Position numbers and translations under genes: made by a program
DNA from: JAICXG01 sp036494545
GTDB lineage: Bacteria; Verrucomicrobiota; Verrucomicrobiia; Chthoniobacterales; UBA10450
Assembly: GCA_036494545.1 (NCBI GenBank)
Contig: DASXOB010000003.1
Location: forward strand, 62,001-126,000
Reading direction: 5' to 3'
Length of the DNA stretch: 64,000 nt
Notes under the pieces: generated by a model
Database searches by the model: none
Told to the model about the DNA's origin: nothing
What the model saw: the letters and a program-made list of their open reading frames with translations, nothing else
In this document: one piece after another, positions 43,996-54,525 of the stretch
Numbering within the stretch: the first letter of the stretch is position 1
Layout of the letters: each line of letters starts with the position of its first letter

Positions 43996-45825
43996 ATGAG
44001 AAGCAAACTGCGCCGATTGTCTCTGCCTGGATGGATCGCGCTCACTTGCGCCGTTTCGGTTCAGATGGCTGTTGCCCGCCTTGAGAGCGAAAGCCGTCCC
44101 TCGCCTGTCCCCCACGCCGCCGCGGTGAAGACTGCACACCAGGACGATTCGGTGACGCTGACTCCGCCTAACGATCTCGCTCTCAAACCGGAAGGCGAAC
44201 GCAAGGCGCGGGCATTGCTCGATTACGTGAAGGCGCTCGACTTACAGGACGACGGCGAAAGCGAAAAGGCGCTGGCTGCATTTGAACGTGTCCTCAACAT
44301 CGATCCCGGCGAAATCGATCTCGCCACACGCGTCGCCTTTCTCCTCACGCAACGAGGCGATTATCCGCGCGCAATCGATATTTTGAAGGACGCGGTCAAG
44401 GCCCAGCCTAACGAACCAGGACCATATCTCCAGCTGGCTTACATTTACGCGAAGTATCTCAAGAAACTGGAACCGGCGACCCGTTATGCCGAACAGGCCG
44501 TAACTCTGGCGCCGGATGCGATTGAAGGTTATCAGCGGCTGGCGGAAGTGCAGTTAACAGCACGTAATCGTAAGGCCGCAATGCACACGCTCGACCGTGC
44601 AGCCAAAGTGGAGACAAAAGACCCATCGTTCTGGACTCAGCTGGGCAAGCTTTATCTCGCGCTGATCGCTCAACCGGAAAAGAACACAGCGACAGAGGAT
44701 TTGACGAAGGCTAACGAGGTTTTCCGCAAAGCCCTGACCCTCGCTCCGAGTGATGCATCTATCTTGAGAGATGCCGCCGATTATTTTGCCGCGACCCAAC
44801 AGGTGCAGGAAGCCATTCCGCTCTATCTCCGAGTCCTTGAGTTACAGCCGAACGACGCGAATGCACGCGAAAAACTGGCAACCGGCTTTATTCTGACAAA
44901 CCAGCGGAGCAAGGCAGCCGAAATGTTGCAGGAAATCATTCAGCAACATCCGGAAAAATATCAGCCTTACGAGTTACTGGCAGAAGTCCTGGAGGAGGAT
45001 GCGAAGGCGCTGATCAGCGAGAAAAAGCTTGACGAAGCCAAGGCGAAGTATGCGAAAGCAGCCGCTAACTATGAGCAAAGCCTTCTCATCAATCCGGCGC
45101 AGGCTGATAACTATGTCCGCCTCGCCGAGATACTCATCTTCAATCTGCGCGACAGCGAGCGCGCAGTGCATTTGTTGGCGGAAGCACGCAACCGGTTTCC
45201 CTCGACGCCACAGTTGACCTATCTGCTGGCAGTGGCTTTGCGTGAAGCGAAACGCTCGCAGGAATCGGTCGCAACTTTTGAAGAAGCGATCCATGACAGC
45301 GAAGCCCAGGGGTTAGAGATGACTAATGGGCGGTTCTATTTCGAGTATGGCGCGGCGGCGGAGCAGGCTGGTCTTTATGACAAAGCGGCCGAGCTGTTCA
45401 AGAAATCGATCGATGCCGACCCGGCTGAGGCGGCTGAGTCTTACAATTATCTCGGTTTTATGTGGGCGGAACAGAACGTTCACCTGGATGAGGCAGAGGA
45501 TTACATCAAACGCGCGCTCGCCACGGACCCGGACAACGGCGCTTATCTTGATAGCCTCGGCTGGGTGCATTATCGCAAGGGGCAATATGAGCAGGCGCTG
45601 GCCGAACTGCTCAGCGCCGCGCATGCTTTGAAGCAAGACGACCCGACCGTTTTCGAACACATTGGTGATACTTACGCGATGTTGAATCAGGTGCCAAAGG
45701 CGCTTGAGTTCTGGGAGAAAGCGCTTTCTCTCGATCCGACTAACAAAAAGCTGGCGGCAAAAATTGCCGCAGCTAAAAGCAGGGTAAGCAAGAGCGATCC
45801 AACCGCCGCGCCACCACTGAAGTGA
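43996..45825 (+). CDS. Exported TPR-repeat protein
   Basis: 609 residues. The ATG follows GAGGA. A signal-type hydrophobic segment (LPGWIALTCAVSVQMAVA) precedes at least ten tetratricopeptide repeats (for example ALAAFERVLNIDPGEIDLAT, AIDILKDAVKAQPNEPGPYL, VQEAIPLYLRVLELQPNDA). TPR stacks mediate protein-protein contacts in the periplasm. The last repeats (YLDSLGWVHYRKGQYEQAL) match the family of outer-membrane-assembly-like TPR proteins. The 3' end overlaps the AI-2E transporter start by 4 bp. Confidence 0.88.
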   Translation: MRSKLRRLSLPGWIALTCAVSVQMAVARLESESRPSPVPHAAAVKTAHQDDSVTLTPPNDLALKPEGERKARALLDYVKALDLQDDGESEKALAAFERVLNIDPGEIDLATRVAFLLTQRGDYPRAIDILKDAVKAQPNEPGPYLQLAYIYAKYLKKLEPATRYAEQAVTLAPDAIEGYQRLAEVQLTARNRKAAMHTLDRAAKVETKDPSFWTQLGKLYLALIAQPEKNTATEDLTKANEVFRKALTLAPSDASILRDAADYFAATQQVQEAIPLYLRVLELQPNDANAREKLATGFILTNQRSKAAEMLQEIIQQHPEKYQPYELLAEVLEEDAKALISEKKLDEAKAKYAKAAANYEQSLLINPAQADNYVRLAEILIFNLRDSERAVHLLAEARNRFPSTPQLTYLLAVALREAKRSQESVATFEEAIHDSEAQGLEMTNGRFYFEYGAAAEQAGLYDKAAELFKKSIDADPAEAAESYNYLGFMWAEQNVHLDEAEDYIKRALATDPDNGAYLDSLGWVHYRKGQYEQALAELLSAAHALKQDDPTVFEHIGDTYAMLNQVPKALEFWEKALSLDPTNKKLAAKIAAAKSRVSKSDPTAAPPLK

Positions 45826-47180
45826 AAAAATATCCAACGCCTTGGCAACGCAAGACAATGTGGGCGTCGCTCACTGCGATCTTCGTCGTCCTGCTCATTG
45901 GAATTGTCACCGCGGTCATCTGGATCGCAGCGAACGTGATCGCGTTTCTTCAACCAATCCTTATCCCGGTGGCGATTGCGGCCATTCTTGCCTACCTGCT
46001 CGATCCGGTGGTGACTTATCTCGCGCGGCGCGGCTTCGGACGACTGAAGGCGGTACTTGCCATTTTCCTCCTTATCTTTCTCGCCATTGCAGGACTCCTG
46101 GCCTGGATCGTGCCGACGATTTCCGTGCAAAGCGCCTCGCTCGCCCGGCAGCTCCCTACTTTCACGGTGCACGTCCGCGACGAAGTGGTTGATCTGATTT
46201 ATCGCTACGAACACGTCTTTGGCTTTGGCGAGAAATCGACCAGGACAGGAGGTACTACCGGATTAGTGAACTGGTTGCTGGCAGGCCCGACGCCTGTGCC
46301 AATAGCCGCAACTCCGAGTCCGTCTCCGGCTGCCAAGCCACTTTCTGGCAACGGAGAAGTCATTCAGCCAGCGCCGACGAAGCTAACTTCCGCCGATCGC
46401 CAGCGGATTCAGGATTGGGTGCAAAAGCAACTGCCCGCACTTGAGAAGCAGCTTCCGGATCTGGTCGCAAAATCGTGGGCTTTAGTGAAGACGAGCGTGG
46501 GCGGCTTTCTTGGTTTTACTGGTTTTCTTCTCAGCCTGGTCATGGTGCCGATTTATTCTTTCTTTCTGCTGAAGGAACGACCTGCGATCGAGCGACGCTG
46601 GCGCGAATACTTGCCGCTGCGCAATTCGCCCCTCAAGGACGAGGTCGCGAACACGCTCTCGCAAATCAACAGCTACATCATTGCCTATTTCCGCGGGCAA
46701 CTATTGGTCTGTCTTGTCGACGGGGTACTCATCGGGACCGCGCTGACGATTTATGGGTTGAACTTCGCGCCTCTCATCGGCCTGCTCGTTGTTCCCCTAA
46801 CGATGATTCCTTATCTTGGAATCGTGCTTTGCTGGATCCCGGCCGTCCTGATCGCGGCTGCACAGTGGGGCGATTGGATTCATCCGTTCTGGGTCACGAT
46901 CATTTTCATCGGGGTGCAAAACCTGGAGGGCCTTTTCTACGCGCCACGCATCGTCGGTAACTCGGTTGGCCTGCATCCCATGACGGTGATTGTTTCCATC
47001 TTCATCTGGGGCTTGCTCATTGGCGGACTGCTTGGGCCGCTGCTCGCGATCCCACTTACAGCTACGATCAAGGTTTTGCTGGCGCGCTACGTCTGGGGTC
47101 GGCGTTTGCGTGAGGAAGTGATGGAAACGATCGAAGACGTACCGGTTGTGGAACAGGCGCGAGCCGAAGCCGTTCGTTAG
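45822..47180 (+). CDS. AI-2E family transporter (PerM/YdiK type)
   Basis: 452 residues, GTG start overlapping the TPR gene. The family's eight-helix layout is visible: two helices at 20-65, a large soluble insert (residues 110-210, with a Pro/Ala-rich stretch TPVPIAATPSPSPAAKPL), and the C-terminal block FRGQLLVCLVDGVLIGTALT, IPYLGIVLCWIPAVLIA and GLHPMTVIVSIFIWGLL. Members export small molecules or ions; few are characterised. The stop codon TAG falls inside a TCGTTAGGC motif (47174-47182). Confidence 0.88.
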   Translation: MKKYPTPWQRKTMWASLTAIFVVLLIGIVTAVIWIAANVIAFLQPILIPVAIAAILAYLLDPVVTYLARRGFGRLKAVLAIFLLIFLAIAGLLAWIVPTISVQSASLARQLPTFTVHVRDEVVDLIYRYEHVFGFGEKSTRTGGTTGLVNWLLAGPTPVPIAATPSPSPAAKPLSGNGEVIQPAPTKLTSADRQRIQDWVQKQLPALEKQLPDLVAKSWALVKTSVGGFLGFTGFLLSLVMVPIYSFFLLKERPAIERRWREYLPLRNSPLKDEVANTLSQINSYIIAYFRGQLLVCLVDGVLIGTALTIYGLNFAPLIGLLVVPLTMIPYLGIVLCWIPAVLIAAAQWGDWIHPFWVTIIFIGVQNLEGLFYAPRIVGNSVGLHPMTVIVSIFIWGLLIGGLLGPLLAIPLTATIKVLLARYVWGRRLREEVMETIEDVPVVEQARAEAVR

Positions 47181-47318
47181 GCTAAATTTTCTCAGACAGG
47201 GGTGCTGCCACACGGCCGTCGTGTGAAGCACACTCCCGGCTGGAGAGATAGTCTCTTACGCGCAGAGATGCGCGACAAGTTGCCAAAGCCTTTGCCGCAG
47301 TGCAGAGACCCCTTTGTT

Positions 47319-49124
47319 ATGTCAGAGGAGCTGAGACGCGTTCGACGCAAACGCCGCGGTCGGATTTCGTGGCAACGCAGTTTGCAACTGCGAACCGGCC
47401 TCGTCATCTCCTTCTTTATCGTCCTTGGTTTTGTTGTCGGGCTCTTCGCGACTTCTTCCTTGCGGAAGGGTTGGAACCGCTGGCAGAAGTCGCGTCTCCT
47501 GAAGGAAGCGACACACTATCTCGAACAAAACGATCTTGCCTCCGCCGAAGCGTCCGCCCACAAAGCGCTCGCTCTCGATTCGGGCTCGCTCGTCACCTTG
47601 CGGCTTCTTGCCGAAACGACGGAACGGGAGAATCGCGATGAGACGGTTGCCTGGCGGGCGCAAATCGCACGCCTCGATCCCGGCCTGGATAGTGAATTGA
47701 ATCTGGCCTCAGCCGCCCTGCGCTTTGGACAACTCGACGTCGCGCGTGATGCACTGGCCCGGGTAGCGCCGTCCGATCGCGACAAGGCCGCTTACCACGT
47801 GGTGGCCGGCTGGCTCTCTCGTGCGCAGGGAAACCACGCTGAGGAAGAACGCCATTTCGCCGCTGCTGTAGCGAAGGAGCCTTCGAACAACGTCTATCAA
47901 TTCAACCTTTCCGTCCTCCAAATCCAGTCGCCCGATCCAGAAAAGAATGCCGCGGCGCGCAATCAACTCGAGCGGCTGAGCAAGATTTCGCAGTTCCGCA
48001 CCGAAGCCTTGCGCGCCCTGCTCGATAACGCCTTGCGCCAAAACCAAAAGGACGCGGCTAACGAGCTCGCGCAGGAACTCCAAATGAGTCCACAGGTGAC
48101 TTTCGCCGACTACCTGCTCTGCCTTGACCTTTACCGAAAGTTGAATCCGAAAAAGTTTGACGCTCTCCTCGCCAAGGTGAAGCCGGTGGCGGCGCGCAAC
48201 GGACACGACCTCGCTCAGCTTCTCGAATGGATGAACAAGAACAATCTCGCAAGCGAAGCACTGAAGTGGAGTGAAAAGCTCTCGGACAACCTAACCAATC
48301 AACCACCAGCGGTGATTGCCATCGCTGAGTCTCTCACCCTAACGAAAAACTGGTCGCGTCTGAAACGCTGGACGCGAAGCGGTTCCTGGGGCGATGACGA
48401 TTATCTGCGCCTCGCCTATCAGGGCTACGCGGCGCGCGAGGCAAGACGTGGCGGCGCGGCGGCGGAATTCGATTCGCTTTGGACTTCCGCCAAGGAAGCG
48501 GCCGGGGCGCATCCGGAACATCAACTCGCTCTTGCCAGGCTCGCCTCAAAATGGAACCTCACTCAGGAAGCGGAGATGCTCTGGCAGGAGGTTGCCAAAA
48601 CCTCAAACGCGCGCCGCGAAGCCCTCGATTCGCTCTATGCGATCTATCGCGCGGCAAACGATCTCCCCAACCTGCACCTCATCGCTCGGCGTCTTCATGA
48701 AACCTCGCCGGAAGAAGTTGGCCTAAGCGCCAACGCAGCGCGCTTCGCCTTGCTCCTCGATCGGAACACAGCAGCCGGTTTCGCCCTCGCCAAACAGGCT
48801 TACGAGAAATCGCCTAACGACACGGCGGCCGCCGTCACTTATGCCTTTGCCCTTTATGGCACCGGACGCACCGCGGAAGGGGTCCGGATTCTACAGAAGC
48901 TTGCTCCCGATCAGCTGAACGATCCACACCTCGCAGTTTATGCCGCGCTCTTGTACGACGATGAGAATCAGCTTGAGCTTGCGAACAAATACATCGCGCT
49001 CGCCAAGGCCGGCGCGATTTTCCCGGAAGAAAAACAACTGTTGCAAGAAATTGCGGCGCGGCGACAAATCACTTCGCCTGCACCGACGGTGTCTCCTCCG
49101 TCTTCTTCGCCGGCGCCGCACTAA
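47319..49124 (+). CDS. Membrane-anchored TPR-like protein
   Basis: About 601 residues from the ATG at 47319. A basic N-terminus (EELRRVRRKRRGRISWQR) is followed by one membrane helix (LVISFFIVLGFVVGLFATSS) and then a long helical TPR-like domain facing the periplasm (YLEQNDLASAEASAHKALAL, AFALYGTGRTAEGVRILQKL). The tail is Pro/Ser-rich. It looks like a co-transcribed companion of the TPR and transporter genes. The function is unknown. One TCGTTAGGC site. Confidence 0.7.
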   Translation: MSEELRRVRRKRRGRISWQRSLQLRTGLVISFFIVLGFVVGLFATSSLRKGWNRWQKSRLLKEATHYLEQNDLASAEASAHKALALDSGSLVTLRLLAETTERENRDETVAWRAQIARLDPGLDSELNLASAALRFGQLDVARDALARVAPSDRDKAAYHVVAGWLSRAQGNHAEEERHFAAAVAKEPSNNVYQFNLSVLQIQSPDPEKNAAARNQLERLSKISQFRTEALRALLDNALRQNQKDAANELAQELQMSPQVTFADYLLCLDLYRKLNPKKFDALLAKVKPVAARNGHDLAQLLEWMNKNNLASEALKWSEKLSDNLTNQPPAVIAIAESLTLTKNWSRLKRWTRSGSWGDDDYLRLAYQGYAAREARRGGAAAEFDSLWTSAKEAAGAHPEHQLALARLASKWNLTQEAEMLWQEVAKTSNARREALDSLYAIYRAANDLPNLHLIARRLHETSPEEVGLSANAARFALLLDRNTAAGFALAKQAYEKSPNDTAAAVTYAFALYGTGRTAEGVRILQKLAPDQLNDPHLAVYAALLYDDENQLELANKYIALAKAGAIFPEEKQLLQEIAARRQITSPAPTVSPPSSSPAPH

Positions 49125-49313
49125 TCTTCCTGGGCATTTTCTTTGAGTTTCATGTAGGCTTACCGGTCGGTTACGAAATACCCATTGACTTTTCCCGCCC
49201 GATTTTGAATCCTTGCCTTTCCCAAAGGGGGTTACCGTCGCGCGCAGGACTCGGTTATCTATGTTGGCTGGCTTCGCAGAGTCGCTGCGCCTTCGGAAAG
49301 GAAAAAGCATCTT

Positions 49314-51221
49314 ATGAACAGGGTTTCCAAGGCAGCGCTAAATTTTTTATTCATTCAATTCTTTGTGCTGGGCTTGGTCGACGCTCAGGTCCTCACCCAC
49401 GGCCCGGTAGTTGGTGGCGTGACCAGCGCGAGTGCACAGGTTTTCATTCGCACGGATAAAGCAACGACTGTTTCCCTCCGCTGGAGCACAGATCCAAACC
49501 TGACGACCTATCAGGTTTCGCAGACTTACTCGACCGATTCCTCGAGTGACTTTACCAAGACTATCCCGCTGACTGGGCTACCGGCAGAAACCGCCATCTA
49601 TCTTAATCCAGTCGTTAATGGCGTTCCGCAGTTCACGGTGGCGCCTTATCCCACCTTTAGCACCTTTCCGATTCTCGGCACTCAGAGGACTTTTAACTTT
49701 GTCGTCCTGACTGACTTCGCGACCACTTACACTCTGACAGAGGACATCCAGACTTTTACTCACGCCTCCGCTGAGTCGCCGGTCTTTGCTTTCATCGGCG
49801 GTGACTTCGACCATCGCAATCCTGCTAACATAACGGGAAAGCGCGTGATGTTTCAAAGCCTGTATGACCCAAACACACCACATATGGGCGGCTTCGCGTC
49901 TCTTATCTTGAGACGCATGCCCATCGTCCACCAATGGGATGATCATGACGCCGGCCGAAACAATCTGGACAAGACTTTCCCGGGCTGGCCAATAACCCAG
50001 CAGGCGTTTCAGGAATACATTCCTTCTTATCCCCTGCCCGCCGTATCGCCCGGAATCTGGCAAAAGTTCAGCTATGCCCAGATGGACGCCTTTGTGCTCG
50101 ATTGCCGGAGTCAACGCGATCCCGAGAACGATGTTGATGACGCTAACAAGAGCATGCTTGACGGTAATAATCTGGGCGCCACGGGCGAGCTGCAATGGTT
50201 AAAGGACGGGCTGCTTGGCTCAACCGCAACTTGGAAAGTGATTTTCACTTCAGTCATTACTAATCCCACAACGAAGGTTCCAGATGGCTGGGGTGGATAT
50301 CAGACGGAGTGGAACGCGCTGCGGGATTTCATCAACAGTAATAACATTCAGAACGTGGTGTTTATCTCCGGCGATCTACACCTGGATGCGATCGACAACG
50401 GCACAGCCTCCGGTTTTCCCGAGATGTGCGTCGCGCCCCCGGGCGGAATTACTCCGGGCGATCACTGCTCAACCGACGCGCCGGGGATCTGGAGTGAAGG
50501 TTACTACGAGGGGCTGTGCGCAGGCTATGGCGTGGTGAGCGTGATGCAAAATCCCGATCGCCTCTTACTTCAGGCGGTGGATCAATTTGGAACTCGCCAG
50601 GTCACTTATACGGTGGCTGCGGCCACACCCACACCTACACCGACGGCTACACCTACACCCACACCCACACCGACGGCTACACCTACTCCTACGCCCGGCA
50701 GTCCAGTCATTACTACTCAGCCTTCGGATGCCACGGTCAATGTTGGCAATAGCGCCCGTTTTAAAGTCGTAGCGACCGGTAATCCGCCCTTGCATTACCA
50801 ATGGCAGAAGAATGGCCAGGATATCGCCGGTGCTACAAAGGCGAATTACACTACGCCACCTACAACCAGCACCGACGATGGTGCACTTTTCTCTGTCGTG
50901 GTCTCGAATTCTATCGGCAGCGCCACGAGCAACAATGCGAAGCTGACCGTTGTCTCGACCATCGCACCGGCAATTACGGGTCAGCCTTCCGATCGCGCGG
51001 TGAGCGTCGGCCAGCGAGCTAAATTCCGCGTTGTAGCTACTGGTACTCCGCCGCTCTCTTATCAATGGCGCAAAAACGGCACCGATATCGCTGGCGCGAA
51101 CTCTTCCTCCTACTCAACTCCGCCGACGACTTTGGACGATAATGGAGCGCTTTTCTCTGTCGTGGTGAGTAACGCAGCCGGCAGCGTGACTAGCCGCGAC
51201 GCGCTATTGAGCGTCCAATGA
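49314..51221 (+). CDS. Secreted PhoD-like phosphatase with Thr-Pro linker and two Ig-like domains
   Basis: 635 residues. After the signal peptide comes an N-terminal beta domain (VTSASAQVFIRT) and the PhoD/metallophosphatase core with metal-ligand motifs AFIGGDFDHRN, HQWDDHDAGRNN and VVFISGDLHLDA. A Thr-Pro linker encoded by a minisatellite (residues about 438-462) leads to two Ig-like repeats, each ITxQPSDxxVxxGxxAxFxV then YQWxKNGxDIAGA. Such enzymes hydrolyse phosphodiesters or phosphate monoesters outside the cell; the substrate is unknown. The Ig pair probably binds a surface or polysaccharide. Ribosome site AAAGGA precedes the ATG. Confidence 0.85.
   Translation: MNRVSKAALNFLFIQFFVLGLVDAQVLTHGPVVGGVTSASAQVFIRTDKATTVSLRWSTDPNLTTYQVSQTYSTDSSSDFTKTIPLTGLPAETAIYLNPVVNGVPQFTVAPYPTFSTFPILGTQRTFNFVVLTDFATTYTLTEDIQTFTHASAESPVFAFIGGDFDHRNPANITGKRVMFQSLYDPNTPHMGGFASLILRRMPIVHQWDDHDAGRNNLDKTFPGWPITQQAFQEYIPSYPLPAVSPGIWQKFSYAQMDAFVLDCRSQRDPENDVDDANKSMLDGNNLGATGELQWLKDGLLGSTATWKVIFTSVITNPTTKVPDGWGGYQTEWNALRDFINSNNIQNVVFISGDLHLDAIDNGTASGFPEMCVAPPGGITPGDHCSTDAPGIWSEGYYEGLCAGYGVVSVMQNPDRLLLQAVDQFGTRQVTYTVAAATPTPTPTATPTPTPTPTATPTPTPGSPVITTQPSDATVNVGNSARFKVVATGNPPLHYQWQKNGQDIAGATKANYTTPPTTSTDDGALFSVVVSNSIGSATSNNAKLTVVSTIAPAITGQPSDRAVSVGQRAKFRVVATGTPPLSYQWRKNGTDIAGANSSSYSTPPTTLDDNGALFSVVVSNAAGSVTSRDALLSVQ
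50624..50695 (+). repeat. In-frame Thr-Pro minisatellite
   Basis: Two tandem copies of a unit containing ACACCTACACC and CGACGGCT, plus short CACACC steps, encode TPTPTPTATPTPTPTPTATP. The array lies in the linker of the PhoD-like protein and is likely to vary in copy number in steps of three bases. Confidence 0.75.
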
Positions 51222-51348
51222 TGCGCGGTTACCCAGCCTAATATTAGTACCTAACGGTGAAACAAGCGGATGCCATCGCCGGCTTTCCTCGTTAGGGATG
51301 CAATTAACACAGACCGACTTTCCCTCTTCGCTAGGCCAGTGATGTGAG

Positions 51349-53118
51349 TTAATCGCGCGGTGCAGAGGAAGACATAACCTGTTCGAGAACAATTGCGGCC
51401 AGCTTCTGTGTTGCCTCATCCAGAGCGTCGTTGGCCATTTTTAGTCGAGACGTTTCGTGTGTGCTCAGCGCGGTTCGCACATTCTCTGCCAATTGTTCGA
51501 TATGCTCTTTCTCCTGCTGCGGCAACCGATCGCCGGCCAGGATGAAGGCCTGCCCTACCGCGGCGAGCATTTCTTCTGATTTGAGACGACTCTCGGTCCA
51601 AAGTCGCTCGCTCATATCTTCGAAGGCGTGCTCAAGAGAATCGGCGATCATCGCCTCCACCGCCTCATCCGAGACATCGACCGCGCTGCTCAGGGCTAGC
51701 TTTTTTTCCTGGCCAGTTTTTGTATCGCGGGCCAGCACCTGGAGAATGCCATTGGCGTCGATCTCGAACTGCACGCCGACACGCGCTACCCCTTTCGGCG
51801 CCGGTTCGAATTCAATCTCGAATTCGCCCAGCCTCCAGTTATCGGCGGCCATCTCACGCTCGCCTTGCAGCACCTTGATCTTCATCGCCCGCTGATTAGC
51901 GACCGCGGTGGTAAACATCTCGCCGGCCTTAAGCGGAATGGTCGAGTTACGAGGGATGATTACGTTCATGAGACCGCCAAATGTCTCGATGCCTAACGAC
52001 AGTGGGGTAACATCCAATAGCACCACCTCGCGCACCGCTCCCGAAAGAATCCCAGCCTGAATGGTCGCGCCAAGCGCCACCGCCTCATCCGGGTTCTGCG
52101 AGGTGTTCGGCTGCTGATCGAACAGCTCCGCGACAAATTGCCTAACGAGCGGCATGCGCGTCATCCCGCCGACCAGGATGACCTGATCCAGTTCGCCCGC
52201 ATTCAGCTTCGCATCCGTCAACGCGCGCAGACAATGCGTTCGGGTGCGCTCCACGATTGGTCGCGCGAGCTTTTCCAGTTCCGCGCGCGTCAGCTCGAAA
52301 GCGAGATTTTGCCCCTCAACAAAGGGCACCTCCATCCGCACCGACTCCTGGCTTGAAAGCCGATGCTTGGCGTCGATGGCCAGCTCACGTTTCCGCCAAG
52401 GGGTAATCGGCAATTGGCAGTGGGCAATAATCGCCTCGTCGATGTCGTCGCCGCCGAGGCGCGTGTTGCCGCTCGTCGCGAGGACATGAAACACGCCATG
52501 ATTCAGCTCGAGGATGGAGATATCGAAGGTGCCCCCGCCGAGATCGTAGACCGCGATTCTGGACTTCTCCCGTAACTTATCGAGTCCGTAGGCGAGCGCG
52601 GCGGCGGTGGGTTCGTTAATGATTCGTTCAACCGTAAAACCGGCTGCTTCGCCCGCCGCTTTGGTGGCATTGCGTTGCGCATCGTTAAAATAAGCGGGCA
52701 CCGTGATGACCGCGCGCGAGACCGAACGATCGAGCATCGCCTCGGCATCGGCTTTCAGTTTCTTGAGAACAAAGGCAGAAATTTCTTCCGGCGCATGGTA
52801 AACGCCACGCGCCTCGATACGCACGGGCTGACCCCTCCGCCCAACGACTCGGTAGTCGTTAGGCTGTTCAGGGAGGAGATCTTCTCCACGAAGACCAACG
52901 AAGCGCTTTACGGAGTAGATTGTGTTCGCCGGCTCAACTATGCGCATACGACTGGCAGCCGCCCCGACCAATGGGTCACCGGACTCTGGAAAGTAGACCA
53001 CCGACGGGGTAAGGCGCGAGCCATATGCATCCGCCAACAAGACGGGGAAGCCCGCTTCCATCACGCCAATTAGCGAATTGGTTGTCCCAAGATCGATTCC
53101 AACGATATCGTTTTGCAC
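51349..53118 (-). CDS. Hsp70-family chaperone, HscA/DnaK paralogue
   Basis: 589 residues, about 50 shorter than DnaK. The ATPase domain is complete: GIDLGTTNSLIGV, VITVPAYFNDAQRNATK, INEPTAAALAYGLD, YDLGGGTFDISIL and ILVGGMTRMPLVRQF. The substrate-binding domain starts DVTPLSLGIETFGG and the lid is shortened. Such paralogues without DnaJ/GrpE beside them often serve in Fe-S assembly or have specialised clients; the client is unknown. The gene is divergent from the LolC/E-like gene. Three TCGTTAGGC-family sites. Confidence 0.9.
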   Translation of the reverse strand: MQNDIVGIDLGTTNSLIGVMEAGFPVLLADAYGSRLTPSVVYFPESGDPLVGAAASRMRIVEPANTIYSVKRFVGLRGEDLLPEQPNDYRVVGRRGQPVRIEARGVYHAPEEISAFVLKKLKADAEAMLDRSVSRAVITVPAYFNDAQRNATKAAGEAAGFTVERIINEPTAAALAYGLDKLREKSRIAVYDLGGGTFDISILELNHGVFHVLATSGNTRLGGDDIDEAIIAHCQLPITPWRKRELAIDAKHRLSSQESVRMEVPFVEGQNLAFELTRAELEKLARPIVERTRTHCLRALTDAKLNAGELDQVILVGGMTRMPLVRQFVAELFDQQPNTSQNPDEAVALGATIQAGILSGAVREVVLLDVTPLSLGIETFGGLMNVIIPRNSTIPLKAGEMFTTAVANQRAMKIKVLQGEREMAADNWRLGEFEIEFEPAPKGVARVGVQFEIDANGILQVLARDTKTGQEKKLALSSAVDVSDEAVEAMIADSLEHAFEDMSERLWTESRLKSEEMLAAVGQAFILAGDRLPQQEKEHIEQLAENVRTALSTHETSRLKMANDALDEATQKLAAIVLEQVMSSSAPRD

Positions 53119-53232
53119 GCCGCTGAACCGATCCCATAATTGGCGGCGTTGTCACCCCACCGAAAGCTGCTGTCCGAGGGCGATGGCGATTCCCGTTGGC
53201 AATCCGGCAATTTCAGCAACCGTATCGCTGCT

Positions 53233-54525
53233 TTGAAACGCGCCTTTAGTCTTTTTCTGGCTCTTCGTTACCTGAAACCGAAGCGGACCTTCATTTCCAT
53301 CATCACGCTGGTTTCGATCTTCGGCGTCACCTTGGGCGTTACTGTGCTCATACTCGTCATTTCGGTCATGACCGGCTTCGATCGTGAACTGCGGCAAAAG
53401 GTGATCGACTTCGACGCGCACATTCTCGTAACGACTGATGGGGTCATGAGCAATTGGCGCGAGCTCACCACCAAGTTGCGCCGTACGCCAGGTGTGGTCG
53501 CAACCGCTCCCTATATTCAGGGTCCGGTCATCGTGGAATTCCAAAACCGGAGGCTCGCACCGATGATCCGTGGGATTGACCCGGCGGAAGAGGAAAAGGT
53601 GATCCCGTTACGCAAATTCATTAAACTAGGGAAACTTGACCTGGATGGTGACTCAGCCGTTCTGGGGTCGGAGTTGGCCCAGCGATTGGGCGTTACCGTC
53701 GGTAATAAAGTGACCGTCTACTCGCCGGGGAATCTCGGGGAGATTCTCGATCGGCTCAAAGCTCTCGATCGCAAAAAAGGCGAAGAGAAGAACAAGGCGA
53801 TCGATGATCTGCGCGAGGTCGTTCTGCCCAAAGAACTCACCGTTACTGGGATCTTTGAGACCGGCCAATATCTGCACGACTCCGAGTTTCTCCTTGTGCC
53901 GCTCTTTATCGCACAAGAGCTATATGGCCTGGGCGATTCTCTTCACGGCATCACAGTCAAGACCGTCGATCCCTACCAGGCCGCGACTGTAAAGAGTGCC
54001 ATCGAGAAATACCTACCGCCCGACGAATATGCCCAGACCTGGATCGAAATGAACAAGCAGTACTTTGACGCCGTGCGGTTGGAACGAACGGTGATGACTT
54101 TCCTGCTTTTCTTTATCGTGATCGTGGCTGCCTTTGGCATCTGCAACACTCTCATCACCGTGACGGTGCAAAAGCGACGCGAGATAGGAATTATCAAAGC
54201 TCTCGGCGCTAACTTCTGGCAAATCATGGGCGTCTTTCTCTTTCAAGGCATCGTGGTCGGCATTTTTGGCACGGCGATAGGTCTTGGCCTGGGAATGGCA
54301 CTCATCCGTTTTCGCAACGAATTTAGCCAATGGCTTTCGCGGACTCTGCACATCGAGATTTTCCCTCGCGCGGTTTATCAGTTCTCGGAGATCCCAGCCC
54401 AGGTGGTACCGGGCGACGTGGTCAAGATTTGTATTACCGCTTTTATTATCTGTTCGTTAGCCGCGCTTATCCCGGCGTACTTTGCCGCCCGCGTCGACCC
54501 GGTTAAGGCTCTGCGCTATGAATAG
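53233..54525 (+). CDS. LolC/LolE-like lipoprotein-releasing ABC permease
   Basis: About 430 residues. FLALRYLKPKRTFISIITLV starts the first membrane helix, then a long periplasmic domain (residues about 40-290) and three C-terminal helices, the MacB/FtsX-like fold. The segments GITVKTVDPYQAATVKSAIEK and RREIGIIKALGAN are typical of LolC/E. It moves lipoproteins from the inner membrane to LolA using LolD, which is not in the window. A TTG at 53233 is chosen because it leaves room for a promoter between this gene and the divergent chaperone gene; the open frame extends to a TTG at 53140. Its stop overlaps the next gene's start (ATGAATAG). Confidence 0.85.
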   Translation: MKRAFSLFLALRYLKPKRTFISIITLVSIFGVTLGVTVLILVISVMTGFDRELRQKVIDFDAHILVTTDGVMSNWRELTTKLRRTPGVVATAPYIQGPVIVEFQNRRLAPMIRGIDPAEEEKVIPLRKFIKLGKLDLDGDSAVLGSELAQRLGVTVGNKVTVYSPGNLGEILDRLKALDRKKGEEKNKAIDDLREVVLPKELTVTGIFETGQYLHDSEFLLVPLFIAQELYGLGDSLHGITVKTVDPYQAATVKSAIEKYLPPDEYAQTWIEMNKQYFDAVRLERTVMTFLLFFIVIVAAFGICNTLITVTVQKRREIGIIKALGANFWQIMGVFLFQGIVVGIFGTAIGLGLGMALIRFRNEFSQWLSRTLHIEIFPRAVYQFSEIPAQVVPGDVVKICITAFIICSLAALIPAYFAARVDPVKALRYE